DNA of 64,000 nt from Grimontia sedimenti (GTDB lineage: Bacteria; Pseudomonadota; Gammaproteobacteria; Enterobacterales; Vibrionaceae), in contig NZ_JAALDL010000015.1 of the NCBI RefSeq assembly GCF_011045095.1, positions 1-64,000 on the forward strand, read 5' to 3'. Position numbers and translations under genes: made by a program. The notes under the pieces were generated by a model that was not told where the DNA came from, made no database searches, and was given only the letters and a program-made list of their open reading frames with translations. This document shows positions 8,900 through 18,171 of the stretch, piece by piece. Position 1 is the stretch's first letter. Every line of letters begins with the position of its first letter.

Positions 8900-10837
8900 A
8901 TGTTTACACGACGCTCGCCACTGGTTGGGGTTTACCTGTCGGCCATTTTGTTGGTCTCACTGTCGCTACTCTCCATGCTGTCAAACGGCATTAGTCAACA
9001 ACGACAACAGTTGACCCGATATGCTGATACTGTCGAAAGCCAGTTGACCCAGGTGCTGCCTACCTTGGTGGCTTATTACGACACAGATGCGATTTCTCGT
9101 ATCACTGAGGCAACTCTTTCATCTGAATTGACCCAGATAACATTGACCGACCAGATCACCGCTGAACAAGGTCTTTGGTCCAGGGAAGACGCCGTTGTCC
9201 AAACTACCTTCTGGTTTGAAAAACTGGATTCAGTGCAGCCTATCAAGCGGGTTATTCAACTGCACCACGATGGTTCAGAAGTGGCGACATTAACCCTCTC
9301 GTTTTCCCCACACTTAGCCAATCAGCAAATTGCTCATGACTTCAATCAAAGCGCACTGACATTGAGTGCTGCGATTGCTGCATTGCTGGCCATTTTCACA
9401 CTAGCGTTCAACCGTGGAAAGAGAGCCGTAGCATGCGTCACTAAAACACTGAATAGCCTGGCAGAACAAGACTTCACATCCTCTCAGTCAAAGCAACGCT
9501 CTGGCGTGAAGTCGTTGGATGCCGCACTGGATAACCTTTCTTCCCACATCCAGCGAATGATCCAATCTCTCCACAAAGAGCTGAAAACACTGAACAACAG
9601 CATGATGTATGATGCTGCTTCCGGCCTACCAAACCGTCAGTTTTTTATCCACCAGCTCAACAGCTGGATGGGTGATGATGAAAATGTACCAGGTGCTGTT
9701 GTGATCGCTAATATGGGTTGGCTGGACACCATCTATCGCCGCTATGGCTATGTCGCTCGCGATGAAACCTGGCGCCTGCTGTCCACTTCATTGCAATCAG
9801 CTTTCAGTGCCTTCCCCAATGTGTGCGTGGCACGCATCAGCGAAACGGAAATTGCACTGCTCCTTCCAGAGTGCAGCGAAGAGCAGAGCCGCAATAGTCT
9901 TCACATTCTTATCAGTACCCTCAACAACGAAGTGAATATGGCTGGGTTTGATACCAATGAGGGTTTCCACATTGGTGTGGTACATGGTCATGGTTTGCCA
10001 GGAGCGAAGCTGATGTCATTAGCTGACAACGCCCTGCAACGCGCTATCAAGCAACATGATGTGTTTGTGTTTAACCGTGGTTCAGAAGAGCAGGTTATTG
10101 ACCGCGAAACCTGGCGTTCGTTGCTCAATGGGGCATTGAAAAATAAGGCTGTCCGCCTGTTATCCCAGCCCGTATATCGTTTTTCCGGTGACACAACAGA
10201 ACCATTACACCAAGAAGTCTTTACTCAAGCGCACATTGAAGGAACCTGGCAATCTGGCGGAAGGCTGATGCCTTATATCCAGTTGTTTGAGAAAGGGGTT
10301 GAGTTTGATCGTGTGGTAGTGGAGCAGCTGGTCAAACTTCACAAGGAAGCACCCATTTCCCAACCTTTTGCCTTAAACCTGACAGATGAAAGTCTGAAAA
10401 ACAGGCTGTTCATCAGTTGGCTTCAAGACTTGCTGAAAAGTGAACTGCCAGCCGATAAGATCTGTTTTGAGATCAGCGAAGCCAGTGCGAGGAATAATCT
10501 CACGGCTTGCATCAGCTTTAGCGAGGCAATGCGAAAAGGCGGTGCCACAATAGGCATCGATCACTTCGGGCGCTATTTGCAGGAGGTCGAATATCTGTCT
10601 GCATTGAAGCCAAGTTACGTGAAGCTGGACCAGGCATTCAGTCAGAACCAGAACGCACAGAACCGAGTATTTACCGAAACACTGGCTAACATTGCTGAAT
10701 CAAAAAACATCATTGTGATTGCCACTGGCGTAAAAGACGATGAAAGCAAATCGAAGATAAATGCCGATTTCATCGATGCTTACCAAGGGTTTATTCACCC
10801 ACCAGCGCCAATCAGCCAACCCGAACAAACCACATAA
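8900..10837 (+). CDS. lapD: LapD-like inner-membrane c-di-GMP receptor (degenerate GGDEF and EAL)
   Basis: 645 residues: a TM segment at ~9-29, a periplasmic LapD/MoxY-N-type domain (~30-150), a second TM (~152-172), a HAMP-like linker, a GGDEF-fold domain (~240-400) and an EAL-fold domain (~415-635). Both catalytic signatures are lost: SETEI replaces GGDEF near residue 313, and QEV stands where EAL is expected near 437. It is therefore unlikely to make or cleave c-di-GMP and fits a receptor. In the known Lap system LapD binds c-di-GMP and sequesters the periplasmic protease LapG, keeping the adhesin on the surface. Here it closes the adhesin secretion operon, but no lapG follows; a terminator and the convergent rimI gene do. 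Confidence 0.88.
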   Translation: MFTRRSPLVGVYLSAILLVSLSLLSMLSNGISQQRQQLTRYADTVESQLTQVLPTLVAYYDTDAISRITEATLSSELTQITLTDQITAEQGLWSREDAVVQTTFWFEKLDSVQPIKRVIQLHHDGSEVATLTLSFSPHLANQQIAHDFNQSALTLSAAIAALLAIFTLAFNRGKRAVACVTKTLNSLAEQDFTSSQSKQRSGVKSLDAALDNLSSHIQRMIQSLHKELKTLNNSMMYDAASGLPNRQFFIHQLNSWMGDDENVPGAVVIANMGWLDTIYRRYGYVARDETWRLLSTSLQSAFSAFPNVCVARISETEIALLLPECSEEQSRNSLHILISTLNNEVNMAGFDTNEGFHIGVVHGHGLPGAKLMSLADNALQRAIKQHDVFVFNRGSEEQVIDRETWRSLLNGALKNKAVRLLSQPVYRFSGDTTEPLHQEVFTQAHIEGTWQSGGRLMPYIQLFEKGVEFDRVVVEQLVKLHKEAPISQPFALNLTDESLKNRLFISWLQDLLKSELPADKICFEISEASARNNLTACISFSEAMRKGGATIGIDHFGRYLQEVEYLSALKPSYVKLDQAFSQNQNAQNRVFTETLANIAESKNIIVIATGVKDDESKSKINADFIDAYQGFIHPPAPISQPEQTT

Positions 10838-10840
10838 ACA

Positions 10841-10866
10841 AGAAAACCCGCAATAGCGGGTTTTCT
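10841..10866. terminator. Bidirectional terminator between lapD and rimI
   Basis: A symmetric hairpin (AGAAAACCCGC / GCGGGTTTTCT, loop AATA) with A and T runs on either side. It can end both the lapD transcript and the convergent holD-rimI transcript. Confidence 0.85.
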
Positions 10867-10886
10867 TTTAAGGGCGTCTGACCGAT

Positions 10887-11333
10887 TTATTCAAACCAGT
10901 AGCTCATAATGAGTGCATCTTCTCTGCCAGATACTGTCGGGTAATAATCATAGCGGCGGTCAAACTCGTTAAAACCGAGTGCTTCATAAAGTCTGATGGC
11001 CGCTTGATTGCTCTCACGTACTTCCAACCAGGCTTCTTCCCCACCCGCTTCGCGCATGCAATCAAGAAATGCCTGAAGTAGATGCTTGCCATACCCCTTT
11101 CCCTGACATTCTGGAGAAACAGCAATATTTAACAAGGATGCTTCGCCTGCCACACATTGGGCAAAGAAGTAACCAATCAATTGATTATTAAGAACCAATA
11201 CGCGGTTGCAGCCAAATTTGGTTTCGGGTTTTCTTAGCAGGCTTTCAGCCCAGGGGTGGCTATGAGCAGTTTGCTCAATACGCACGACTTCGTCCAGCCA
11301 TTGGCCGTCCATCGGAAGAATTTCAGGATTCAT
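10887..11333 (-). CDS. rimI: Ribosomal protein S18 alanine N-acetyltransferase RimI
   Basis: 148 residues, a single GNAT domain. The acetyl-CoA binding loop with Q-G-K-G-Y-G-K is near residues 76-82, followed by the conserved helix and WLEVRESN, NQAAIRLYEALGF and a late YYP motif, all characteristic of RimI. It acetylates the N-terminal alanine of S18. The start overlaps the end of holD by 11 nt, the same holD-rimI pair as in Escherichia coli. Confidence 0.94.
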   Translation of the reverse strand: MNPEILPMDGQWLDEVVRIEQTAHSHPWAESLLRKPETKFGCNRVLVLNNQLIGYFFAQCVAGEASLLNIAVSPECQGKGYGKHLLQAFLDCMREAGGEEAWLEVRESNQAAIRLYEALGFNEFDRRYDYYPTVSGREDALIMSYWFE

Positions 11334-11718
11334 ATTGCTTTATCTGCTGCCAAAGCTGTTTTTTGGCGAGTTGATCATTATCGAGGGCGGACAATGAGGG
11401 AGAGATTAAACGTTTTACACCCTCAATTTCTGCTTCTTGGCTACCAGCAAACCAACACCACTCCAACTGGTGTTCACCAAGTAAATTAACTGCCTGCGGC
11501 GGAAGATAAAGTGCCTGCTCGACAGATAATTTCATGCTGGCAAGCACTTTACTGAATAGCCAGGCTTCCTGCTCAGTCGGCTTGGATTCACACACCAGTA
11601 ACAGCTTACAATCATCAGGCAAAGAAACAGGCTGAGGAGACACTCCGGGATAACACTCGGGGCGTCTCACATCCCATACTGTGATCCCCATCTCCTTGAG
11701 CCTCTGTAAATCGTTCAT
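11323..11718 (-). CDS. holD: DNA polymerase III psi subunit HolD
   Basis: 131 residues from ATG 11718, chosen because a GAGG ribosome site lies just upstream and because the N-terminus then aligns with the HolD pattern (LxxMGIxxWxxRRPE). A longer frame to 11802 exists, but its leader is hydrophobic and unlike HolD. Psi bridges the clamp loader to chi and SSB. It is co-transcribed with rimI. HolD is fast-evolving, so identification rests on the N-terminal motif and on gene order. Confidence 0.88.
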   Translation of the reverse strand: MNDLQRLKEMGITVWDVRRPECYPGVSPQPVSLPDDCKLLLVCESKPTEQEAWLFSKVLASMKLSVEQALYLPPQAVNLLGEHQLEWCWFAGSQEAEIEGVKRLISPSLSALDNDQLAKKQLWQQIKQYES

Positions 11719-11833
11719 GTCTGCCTCAATTACTCTGCTGTGTGAACAAATGCTATCAAAACTAAGGGAGAACAACACAAAGAAAAAGAGCTGCCGCTGC
11801 AACCCTTAACGCTTTGGGTTGGATCAAAATGAC

Positions 11834-12337
11834 TTACAGCGCATCAAACTCTGGGCAGTAAGCCACTTCATCACTGGCTTGCTCGAATGCACCTTGAGCA
11901 AATTCAAACGCCATGAAGGCTTCTGCCGGTACATCCCATTTGCAACGAAGACCGAAGTCGGCTGCTGGCTTAAAGCCAAATCGGCTGTAGTAAGCTGGGT
12001 CACCCAGCACCACACAAGCGGGATAACCAAATTCGTTCAGTGTATCAAAGCCTTCACGAACCAGCTGAGCCGCAATGCCCTGTTGGCGATAATCAGGGTG
12101 CACACACAACGGAGCTAAACCCTGAACGCCAGTATCAGTCTCTCCGACTTGTACAGGGCTGAACATAAGGTGTCCCACCACTTCACCGTCATCGTTACAG
12201 GCAACCAGTGACAAGGTGTTATGACCATTCTCACGCAGCGCACGCACCAAAGCCGCTTCCGCTTCAGTCGGGAATACGTTTTTCAGCAATCTATCGATGG
12301 CCAGCTGATCAGCCAGCGCTTCAGATCTTATGAGCAT
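11834..12337 (-). CDS. yhbS: GNAT N-acetyltransferase, YhbS-like
   Basis: 167 residues from ATG 12337 (MLIRSE...), which has GAGG 7-8 nt upstream; six more codons are open before it. The GNAT fold shows VHPDYRQQGIAAQLV at the acetyl-CoA site and the YhbS-type segments LNEFGYPACVVLGDPAYYSRFGF. The substrate is unknown. It overlaps the end of ubiT by 17 nt, the same ubiT-yhbS (yhbT-yhbS) pairing as in enterobacteria. A weak hairpin follows the stop at 11800-11821. Confidence 0.88.
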   Translation of the reverse strand: MLIRSEALADQLAIDRLLKNVFPTEAEAALVRALRENGHNTLSLVACNDDGEVVGHLMFSPVQVGETDTGVQGLAPLCVHPDYRQQGIAAQLVREGFDTLNEFGYPACVVLGDPAYYSRFGFKPAADFGLRCKWDVPAEAFMAFEFAQGAFEQASDEVAYCPEFDAL

Positions 12338-12848
12338 ATTGGGCCTCGTTGACATTGGGTGTCGATTGTAGCCCTTTTTGTACGAAGTCTGCCAATGTAA
12401 ATAGAGCCTGGCGCAATGCAGAAGGCAGTGAATCCAAGTCGACGCTGTCCATCAGGTTTTTCACTTCCAGACCCAGCTCAGTGTCACCCTCGATCAGTAA
12501 TCGACGTTGGAAGAACAGAGTATCTGGATCTTCCTTTCGAGCGGCAATCAGGATCAGGTCGTTAATATCGCCACTAAAACGCACATCGGCATTTTCAATG
12601 TCACTGCGCACCACCAGCTTGTCATCGGCAAAACTGATGAAGCTCTTCAAATCAATGTCGCGCACATGCACTTCAAGCCAGCGGTTTTCAAGAAACTCGA
12701 ATTCACCATCATCCAGAGCTTCGTGAAAAACACGCTTCAGGGTTTCGAGCATGACTTTTTGCTGAACCGAAGCAGGAACAAGCTTTACAGGAAAGCGCAG
12801 AAATCCAGGTGCCTGTTGCACCAGCGTTGAATGGAGTTTGTCGAACAA
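12321..12848 (-). CDS. ubiT: UbiT, SCP2-domain lipid-binding protein of O2-independent ubiquinone synthesis
   Basis: 175 residues if translation starts at TTG 12848, which has GGAA 7 nt upstream and matches the UbiT N-terminus (LFDKL...). The frame stays open to 12950, and an in-frame ATG near residue 12 of that longer frame is an alternative. The conserved SCP2 core is clear: ALDDGEFEFLENRW, HVRDIDL, AARKEDPDTLFFQRRL and EGDTELGLEVKNLMD. UbiT binds isoprenoid quinone intermediates and works with UbiU and UbiV, whose genes lie 2.4 kb downstream on the other strand, beyond the rocS-like gene. Confidence 0.9.
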   Translation of the reverse strand: MFDKLHSTLVQQAPGFLRFPVKLVPASVQQKVMLETLKRVFHEALDDGEFEFLENRWLEVHVRDIDLKSFISFADDKLVVRSDIENADVRFSGDINDLILIAARKEDPDTLFFQRRLLIEGDTELGLEVKNLMDSVDLDSLPSALRQALFTLADFVQKGLQSTPNVNEAQYAHKI

Positions 12849-13047
12849 AGTGATGTTCCAATATGAATGGGCCGAAAGTATTCGCCATTGTATGACACTG
12901 CTCGCGTGTTTTTTCATGCCTTGAGTCAAAAAAACAAAGCTCTTCCCCATAAAGGTTTAACGTTGAGCTCTCACATTATATAGTGTTGTCTCAATAATGG
13001 AGTTGAATTTGGATATAGCTTCACTAGCTACGATGTATGGTGCCTAA

Positions 13048-15089
13048 ATGCCCGTTGAGCAGTTGACCTATTGGTTTTCACGTCTTACTCAAAACAGTCC
13101 GTTTCTCTTTGCCGTTCTCGATAAACATCACCAATACCTCTGGGTGAGCCAGCGCTATTGTGAAATCAGCGGACTGGATCAGGACGAGCTGGTAGGAAAA
13201 CAGGATCGCGAAATCCTTGGCGCCAGTTTTTATGATGCGCTAAAGCCTCACTACGAACGTGCCTTCGGCGGCGAAGCCTCTGAAGGAGAAATCGTCCTGA
13301 ACGATGGCATTCATGACTCCAGCTTTCATTTCAGCGTGACGCCCCTCACCAACAGCGAGTGGGCAGACGGCGCAGTCATTTTCCATGCGGCAGACACCTC
13401 GGAAAGACAGGTTTTGACCAGCGCGCTCGAATCTTCAGAAAGCCGATTCAATAACCTTTGCCAACTCGTTGGTGAAGGTTGCTGTGTACTGGACGACGGT
13501 GTGGTTCTGAGCGCCAATCAGCATGCAGTGAAACTGCTTGGCTTTGACAACCAGAACGAGATTCTTGGTGAAGACATCGAAAACCTGCTGGTGCCACCGG
13601 TGAAAGGCCAATCTGTCGTCGCCTCCCTGACCTCGCTGAAATCGGGGCAACAACTGGTATGCCAGACTAAAGGAACCGGCGACAGTCAAACCATCAATGT
13701 GTCTTATGGCTCAGTGAGTCTGCTGGGGGGCAGCGGTGCGATCATTACGCTTTCCCGCACCACAGCCGTCTCTGACCACAAACAGACGATTGAGAAGCTG
13801 GCACAATTTGACGCCTTAACGGGTCTTTACAACCGTCACGGTTTCTCTCGACGTCTGGAACAGCTCATCAAAAGCACTACGCCGCTTTTGATGTTTTACC
13901 TTGATGTCGACAACTTCAAAAACATCAATGACTCTCTTGGTCATCATATTGGCGATCGCGTGTTGCAGGACATTGCACAACGTCTTCGTAAGCAACTACC
14001 GGCCGATACCATTCTTGGACACCTTGGTGGTGATGAATTCGCCATTTTGCTTCCAGAACAAAGCAGCGATGAAGTGGCTGAAGAGCTTTCGCAGAAAGTG
14101 GTCGACGTGATCAGTCAGCCGTTCGACCTCTACCATTCAGCAAGTACCTCGCCTGCTCTATCGGCATGGTGAAATTCCCTGGTGACGGTAAAGATGCCCG
14201 CAGCTTGCTCCAGAACGCAGACACTGCGATGTACGAGGCAAAAGAGCAAGGTCGCAACCGTGTGGTGACTTACAACCAGCACATGAACAAAGAAGCGCGC
14301 ATGCGTCTTTGGCTGGAAATAGAACTTCAAAAAGCGCTACAAAACAATGGACTGGAAGTCTGGTATCAACCTAAGGTGAACGCCAAAGACTACACCATTA
14401 ATGGAGCAGAAGCGCTGGTGCGTTGGAAGCACCCGGTGGAAGGGTACATCAGTCCAGGGCGCTTTATTCCGGTTGCTGAACGCTCTGGCATGATTGAACT
14501 GCTGGGTCGCAATGTGATGCGCGAAGTGTTCCAGACTGTCCGCCGCTGGCAGAACATGAAAGTACTGCCGGGCCGAGTGGCCATTAACCTGTCACCTCAG
14601 CAGTTCCGTAACCCGAACCTGACCTCGCACATGAAAAAGCTGCAGGCCGCGACCCAAACCGATCCGTCGCTCATAACCTTTGAGCTAACAGAGAGTGCGG
14701 TGATGAATGACGGTGAGCACGCTATCCAGATGCTCAACGCCATCAAAGATCTCGGCTTCTCACTGTCGATTGACGATTTTGGTACCGGTTACTCATCGCT
14801 GTCTTATCTCGCCAAGTTCCCATTGGATGAGATTAAGATTGACCGCGCCTTTATCTGCGACATGGAGACCTTCCCCAAGCAGGTCACCTTGATTGAGAAC
14901 ATCATCAATCTTGGCCGCTCGCTAAATATGTCCGTAGTGGCTGAAGGTGTCGAATCCGGTAAGCAAGCCAGCGTGCTTGCAAACCTGAAGTGCGACACGA
15001 TTCAAGGGTTCCATTTCTACAAGCCCATGCCTCGGGCTGAGTTTGAAGCTTTATTGATCAACAACCGAAAAGCAAAAATTGCTTCGTGA
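13048..15089 (+). pseudogene. rocS: PAS-GGDEF-EAL c-di-GMP enzyme (RocS-like), split by a -1 nt frameshift
   Basis: Two frames together form one ~680-residue protein. Frame 1 (13048-14172) has two PAS-like domains and most of a GGDEF domain with an intact GGDEF (HLGGDEFAI) near residue 330. Frame 2 (14166-15089) completes GGDEF and carries a full EAL domain with all expected motifs (EALVRW, NLSPQQF, ELTES, DDFGTGYSSL, KIDRAF, AEGVE). Adding one base near 14143 joins the frames smoothly (...HSAS-YLACSIG...). No slippery heptamer is visible. Both catalytic motifs are intact, so the undamaged protein could be bifunctional. In V. cholerae the gene at this place is, from memory, rocS. Whether the break is real or a sequencing error cannot be decided here. 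Confidence 0.85.
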
Positions 15090-15098
15090 CGAATGAGT

Positions 15099-15126
15099 AA
15101 GAGGTGCCATCGGCACCTCTTTTCTT
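15099..15126 (+). terminator. Terminator after the rocS-like gene
   Basis: Perfect 10-bp stem AAGAGGTGCC / GGCACCTCTT with a 3-nt loop, followed by a T-rich stretch, 10 nt after the EAL frame stop. Confidence 0.85.
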
Positions 15127-15257
15127 TCCCTCTTATCCGTTTGTTGGCACTAACCTGCCTTATATCAAAATCCCACTCCCCAACTCTCCCTACAATTCAG
15201 GGTTTATCGAAATACGAATAACCAGCCTGATGCTGACCACGCGATGTGGGGAGAAAT

Positions 15258-16253
15258 ATGGAATTGCTTTGCCCGGCAGGTAACCTTCCTGCCCTGAAAA
15301 CCGCCATCGATAATGGTGCGGATGCGGTATATATTGGCTTTAAAGATGGTACCAATGCCCGTCACTTTGCCGGTCTGAACTTTGATGGTAAGAAGCTGGA
15401 AAAAGCCGTTTCTTACGTTCATGACCGACAGAAACATATCCATGTTGCGTTGAATACTTTCGCGCACCCAGATGGCTTCCAACGCTGGACAGACGCCGTA
15501 GATGCGGCCGTGGATCTGGGCGTTGACGCGCTGATCATCGCCGACCTCGCCGTGCTTGATTACGCCGCCACTAAACACCCTGATATGGAAATCCATCTCT
15601 CGGTGCAAGCGTCAGCCACCAATAGTGCCGCCATCCAGTTCTATAAAGATCATTTCAATGTGAAGCGCGTTGTGCTGCCACGCGTGCTGTCCATGCATCA
15701 GGTGAAGCAGTTGGCTCGCACCACAGACGTGGATTTGGAAGTGTTTGCCTTCGGTAGCCTTTGCATCATGTCAGAAGGTCGCTGCTACCTGTCGTCATAC
15801 CTGACCGGTGAATCGCCTAACACTGTTGGTGCATGCTCACCGGCCAAATACGTCCGCTGGCAAGAAACCACAGAAGGCCTAGAATCACGCCTGAATGACA
15901 TTTTGATCGATCGCTATAAAGCGGGCGAAAACGCAGGTTATCCGACGCTGTGTAAAGGCCGCTTCGTCACTGACGGTGAGCCTTTCCATGCATTGGAAGA
16001 ACCCACCAGCCTCAACACCCTATCGATTCTGCCTGAACTGTTTGAAGCGAATATCGCGTCAGTGAAAATCGAAGGTCGTCAGCGCAGCCCTGCCTATGTT
16101 GAGCAGGTGACCCGCACATGGCGTCAGGCAATCGACAGCTATCAACGCAATCCGGACAGTTATCAGGTGCTGCCTCAATGGAATCAGTGCCTGGACAGTG
16201 TTTCAGAAGGTGCGCAAACCACCCTTGGCGCTTATCACCGTAAATGGCAGTAA
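15258..16253 (+). CDS. ubiU: UbiU, Fe-S U32-peptidase-family protein for O2-independent ubiquinone hydroxylation
   Basis: 331 residues from ATG 15258, which follows GGGGAGA and gives the family N-terminus MELLCPAGN; a GTG four codons earlier is less likely. It belongs to peptidase U32, with [38 protein letters not shown] and TLCKGR. The four cysteines in these last motifs are the [4Fe-4S] ligands known in UbiU. UbiU-UbiV is a heterodimer that hydroxylates ubiquinone precursors without oxygen. The ubiV start is 12 nt downstream. Confidence 0.95.
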   Translation: MELLCPAGNLPALKTAIDNGADAVYIGFKDGTNARHFAGLNFDGKKLEKAVSYVHDRQKHIHVALNTFAHPDGFQRWTDAVDAAVDLGVDALIIADLAVLDYAATKHPDMEIHLSVQASATNSAAIQFYKDHFNVKRVVLPRVLSMHQVKQLARTTDVDLEVFAFGSLCIMSEGRCYLSSYLTGESPNTVGACSPAKYVRWQETTEGLESRLNDILIDRYKAGENAGYPTLCKGRFVTDGEPFHALEEPTSLNTLSILPELFEANIASVKIEGRQRSPAYVEQVTRTWRQAIDSYQRNPDSYQVLPQWNQCLDSVSEGAQTTLGAYHRKWQ

Positions 16254-16264
16254 AGGAGACTCCT

Positions 16265-17131
16265 ATGAAATACTCACTTGGCCCACTCCTCTACTTCTGG
16301 CCAAAAAGCGATGTAGAAACCTTCTATCAAAAAGCGGTGAGCAGTGATGCGGATATCGTCTATCTCGGTGAAACCGTGTGCTCCAAGCGACGTGAGATGC
16401 GTCCTGCAGACTGGATGAACTTGGGCCGTGAACTGGCAACCAGTGGCAAACAAGTCGTGCTTTCTACTATGGCGCTGCTTGAAGCACCAAGCGAAGTGAA
16501 AGTAATGCAGACCTATATCGACAATGGCGAATTCATTGTTGAAGCCAATGATGTCTCCGCCATCCAACTGGCGCACGAAAAAGGCATCCCTTTTGTCGCG
16601 GGTCCGGCACTTAACCTTTACAACGCGCAAGCACTTCAAGTGATGCTGAAAAAAGGTATGACCCGCTGGTGTATGCCTGTTGAGTTGTCACGAGAATGGC
16701 TGCACAAAGTGCTGACAGAAGCCGAAGCAATGGGCATTCGCAATCAGTTTGAAGTGGAAGTCTTCTCTTACGGCAACCTGCCTCTGGCCTATTCCGCACG
16801 CTGCTTCAGCGCACGTGCTGAGAACCGTCCAAAGGATAAATGCGAAACCTGCTGCATCAACTATCCGCAAGGTCTTGAAGTAAAAAGTCAGGAAGGCCAG
16901 TCTGTGTTCACCCTAAACGGTATCCAAACTCAATCTGGCTACTGTTATGACCTAAGTGCAGATATGGCTTCGATGGAAGGCCTGGTGGATGTTGTACGTA
17001 TCAGTCCGCAAAACGACGCAACGCTTGATGTGCTTGCCGGCTTTAAACGTGGCGAGTCAGGCTTTGCACCGAAAAGTCATTTCTGCAATGGCTACTGGCA
17101 CAGCATTGAAGGGATGGCGACACAACCTTAA
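16265..17131 (+). CDS. ubiV: UbiV, partner of UbiU in anaerobic ubiquinone synthesis
   Basis: 288 residues from ATG 16265 (MKYSLGP...), preceded by AAAGGAG. Peptidase U32 family. The [4Fe-4S] cysteines are visible in ETVCSKRR (about residue 39) and in the YSARCF...CETCC cluster (about 180-197). Co-transcribed with ubiU. These genes let the cell make ubiquinone under microaerobic or anoxic conditions. I looked for an FNR palindrome upstream of ubiU and found no convincing one. Confidence 0.95.
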   Translation: MKYSLGPLLYFWPKSDVETFYQKAVSSDADIVYLGETVCSKRREMRPADWMNLGRELATSGKQVVLSTMALLEAPSEVKVMQTYIDNGEFIVEANDVSAIQLAHEKGIPFVAGPALNLYNAQALQVMLKKGMTRWCMPVELSREWLHKVLTEAEAMGIRNQFEVEVFSYGNLPLAYSARCFSARAENRPKDKCETCCINYPQGLEVKSQEGQSVFTLNGIQTQSGYCYDLSADMASMEGLVDVVRISPQNDATLDVLAGFKRGESGFAPKSHFCNGYWHSIEGMATQP

Positions 17132-17146
17132 GCCGCCTGAAAAACG

Positions 17147-17172
17147 AAAAAAGCCGCTAAAGCGGCTTTTTC
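17147..17172. terminator. Bidirectional terminator between ubiV and nlpI
   Basis: AAAAAGCCGCT / AGCGGCTTTTT hairpin with a 2-nt loop, A run on the left and T run on the right, between convergent genes. Confidence 0.88.
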
Positions 17173-17187
17173 TTTGTCTAAAACCCA

Positions 17188-18093
17188 TCATGAAGATGGC
17201 GGATGACTCAGATCGTAAGCGATACGGCTCAACTCCAACATGGAGTAGCGGTGTTCAACGAAGTCATACACATTGCCAGACATTGCCAGCTTATAAAGGG
17301 CCACAGCGGAATTAATATCACCCTGCGCCTGATAGCGTTTGGCAAGATAGAAGTAACCTTCGCAGAGTCGTTCTGCAAGCTGAGCATTATCCGTACTGGT
17401 GTTCATCACCTCACGGAAGAAAGCTTCTTCACTGATATCATTTAGGTACATTCTTGCCAGCAACCAGCCCCAATCAAGCTTATCTGATCGGTCATAGCGC
17501 GCTCTCAGACCCTGCTGCGCTTTTTCCGGGCCATCTTTTTCTAGCTCAGCAAGATACAGCCACAATGCGCGGTAGGCGTCATTCTCGTTATCGTTGTAGT
17601 GCTTGAGTAGATCGCGGACAGCCAGTTCGTAACGGCCGCCGTAATACAAAGCAATACCGCGGTTTCGCTCAGCAAACTGGTGCTGCTCGTTCAGTTCAAG
17701 GCTGGAGTCGAAAGCTTCATAGGCGGCGTCATACATACCACTTTGGGTAAAGTAGACACCCAGAATGTTAAATACATCCGGCTGAGCAGGGTTATAGGAA
17801 AGTGAACGGTTAAAATCCAGACGAGCCAAGTCTCGAAGACCCAGACTGTCATTAATCAGGCCACGCTCGTAGAAAAGCTGCGCCCTGTCTTTTTCGGTTA
17901 AGTCATCACGCAGTAAAATTTGGTCGATACGCGCCAGCTGCACTTCCTGCTGCGTGGTTGGCTGCAGTGGCACCGCCATTGGCAGCATATGCCAAGGCTG
18001 GCTGTTGTTCACTGAGTTGCCCGAAGTCACACAGCCTGATAACAGCAGTGCAGAGCCTAGAACCGTCAGTGGCAGCCAGTTAAGTTTTCGCAT
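17188..18093 (-). CDS. nlpI: Lipoprotein NlpI (TPR protein)
   Basis: 301 residues from ATG 18093, which has AGGAGAG upstream; an eight-residue longer frame has no ribosome site. Lipobox LSGC follows a short signal peptide. TPR repeats run from about residue 60 to 200 (FYERGLINDSLG, NILGVYFTQSGMYDAAYEAFD). In enterobacteria NlpI is an outer-membrane adaptor for peptidoglycan hydrolases and the Prc protease. It lies directly downstream of pnp, as in E. coli. Confidence 0.93.
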   Translation of the reverse strand: MRKLNWLPLTVLGSALLLSGCVTSGNSVNNSQPWHMLPMAVPLQPTTQQEVQLARIDQILLRDDLTEKDRAQLFYERGLINDSLGLRDLARLDFNRSLSYNPAQPDVFNILGVYFTQSGMYDAAYEAFDSSLELNEQHQFAERNRGIALYYGGRYELAVRDLLKHYNDNENDAYRALWLYLAELEKDGPEKAQQGLRARYDRSDKLDWGWLLARMYLNDISEEAFFREVMNTSTDNAQLAERLCEGYFYLAKRYQAQGDINSAVALYKLAMSGNVYDFVEHRYSMLELSRIAYDLSHPPSS

Positions 18094-18117
18094 TAGCGCT
18101 TCTCTCCTGAAAAACAA

Positions 18118-18138
18118 AAAGGGGGCATTGCCCCCTTT
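18118..18138 (-). terminator. Terminator after pnp
   Basis: On the minus strand AAAGGGGG-loop-CCCCCTTT is followed by a T run, between pnp and nlpI. Confidence 0.8.
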
Positions 18139-18171
18139 GTTATACCGTGTTTCACGCTAAAGCGTAAACCG

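Noticed and set aside
14120-14160. Programmed -1 ribosomal frameshift in the GGDEF-EAL gene
   Set aside because: No X-XXY-YYZ slippery heptamer or downstream pseudoknot is evident at the junction.
14166-15089. Stand-alone EAL phosphodiesterase
   Set aside because: Its first ~30 residues are the end of the GGDEF domain left incomplete in the preceding frame, so it is the second half of one gene.
15160-15257. FNR box upstream of ubiU
   Set aside because: Expected from its anaerobic role, but no TTGAT-N4-ATCAA-like palindrome could be found.
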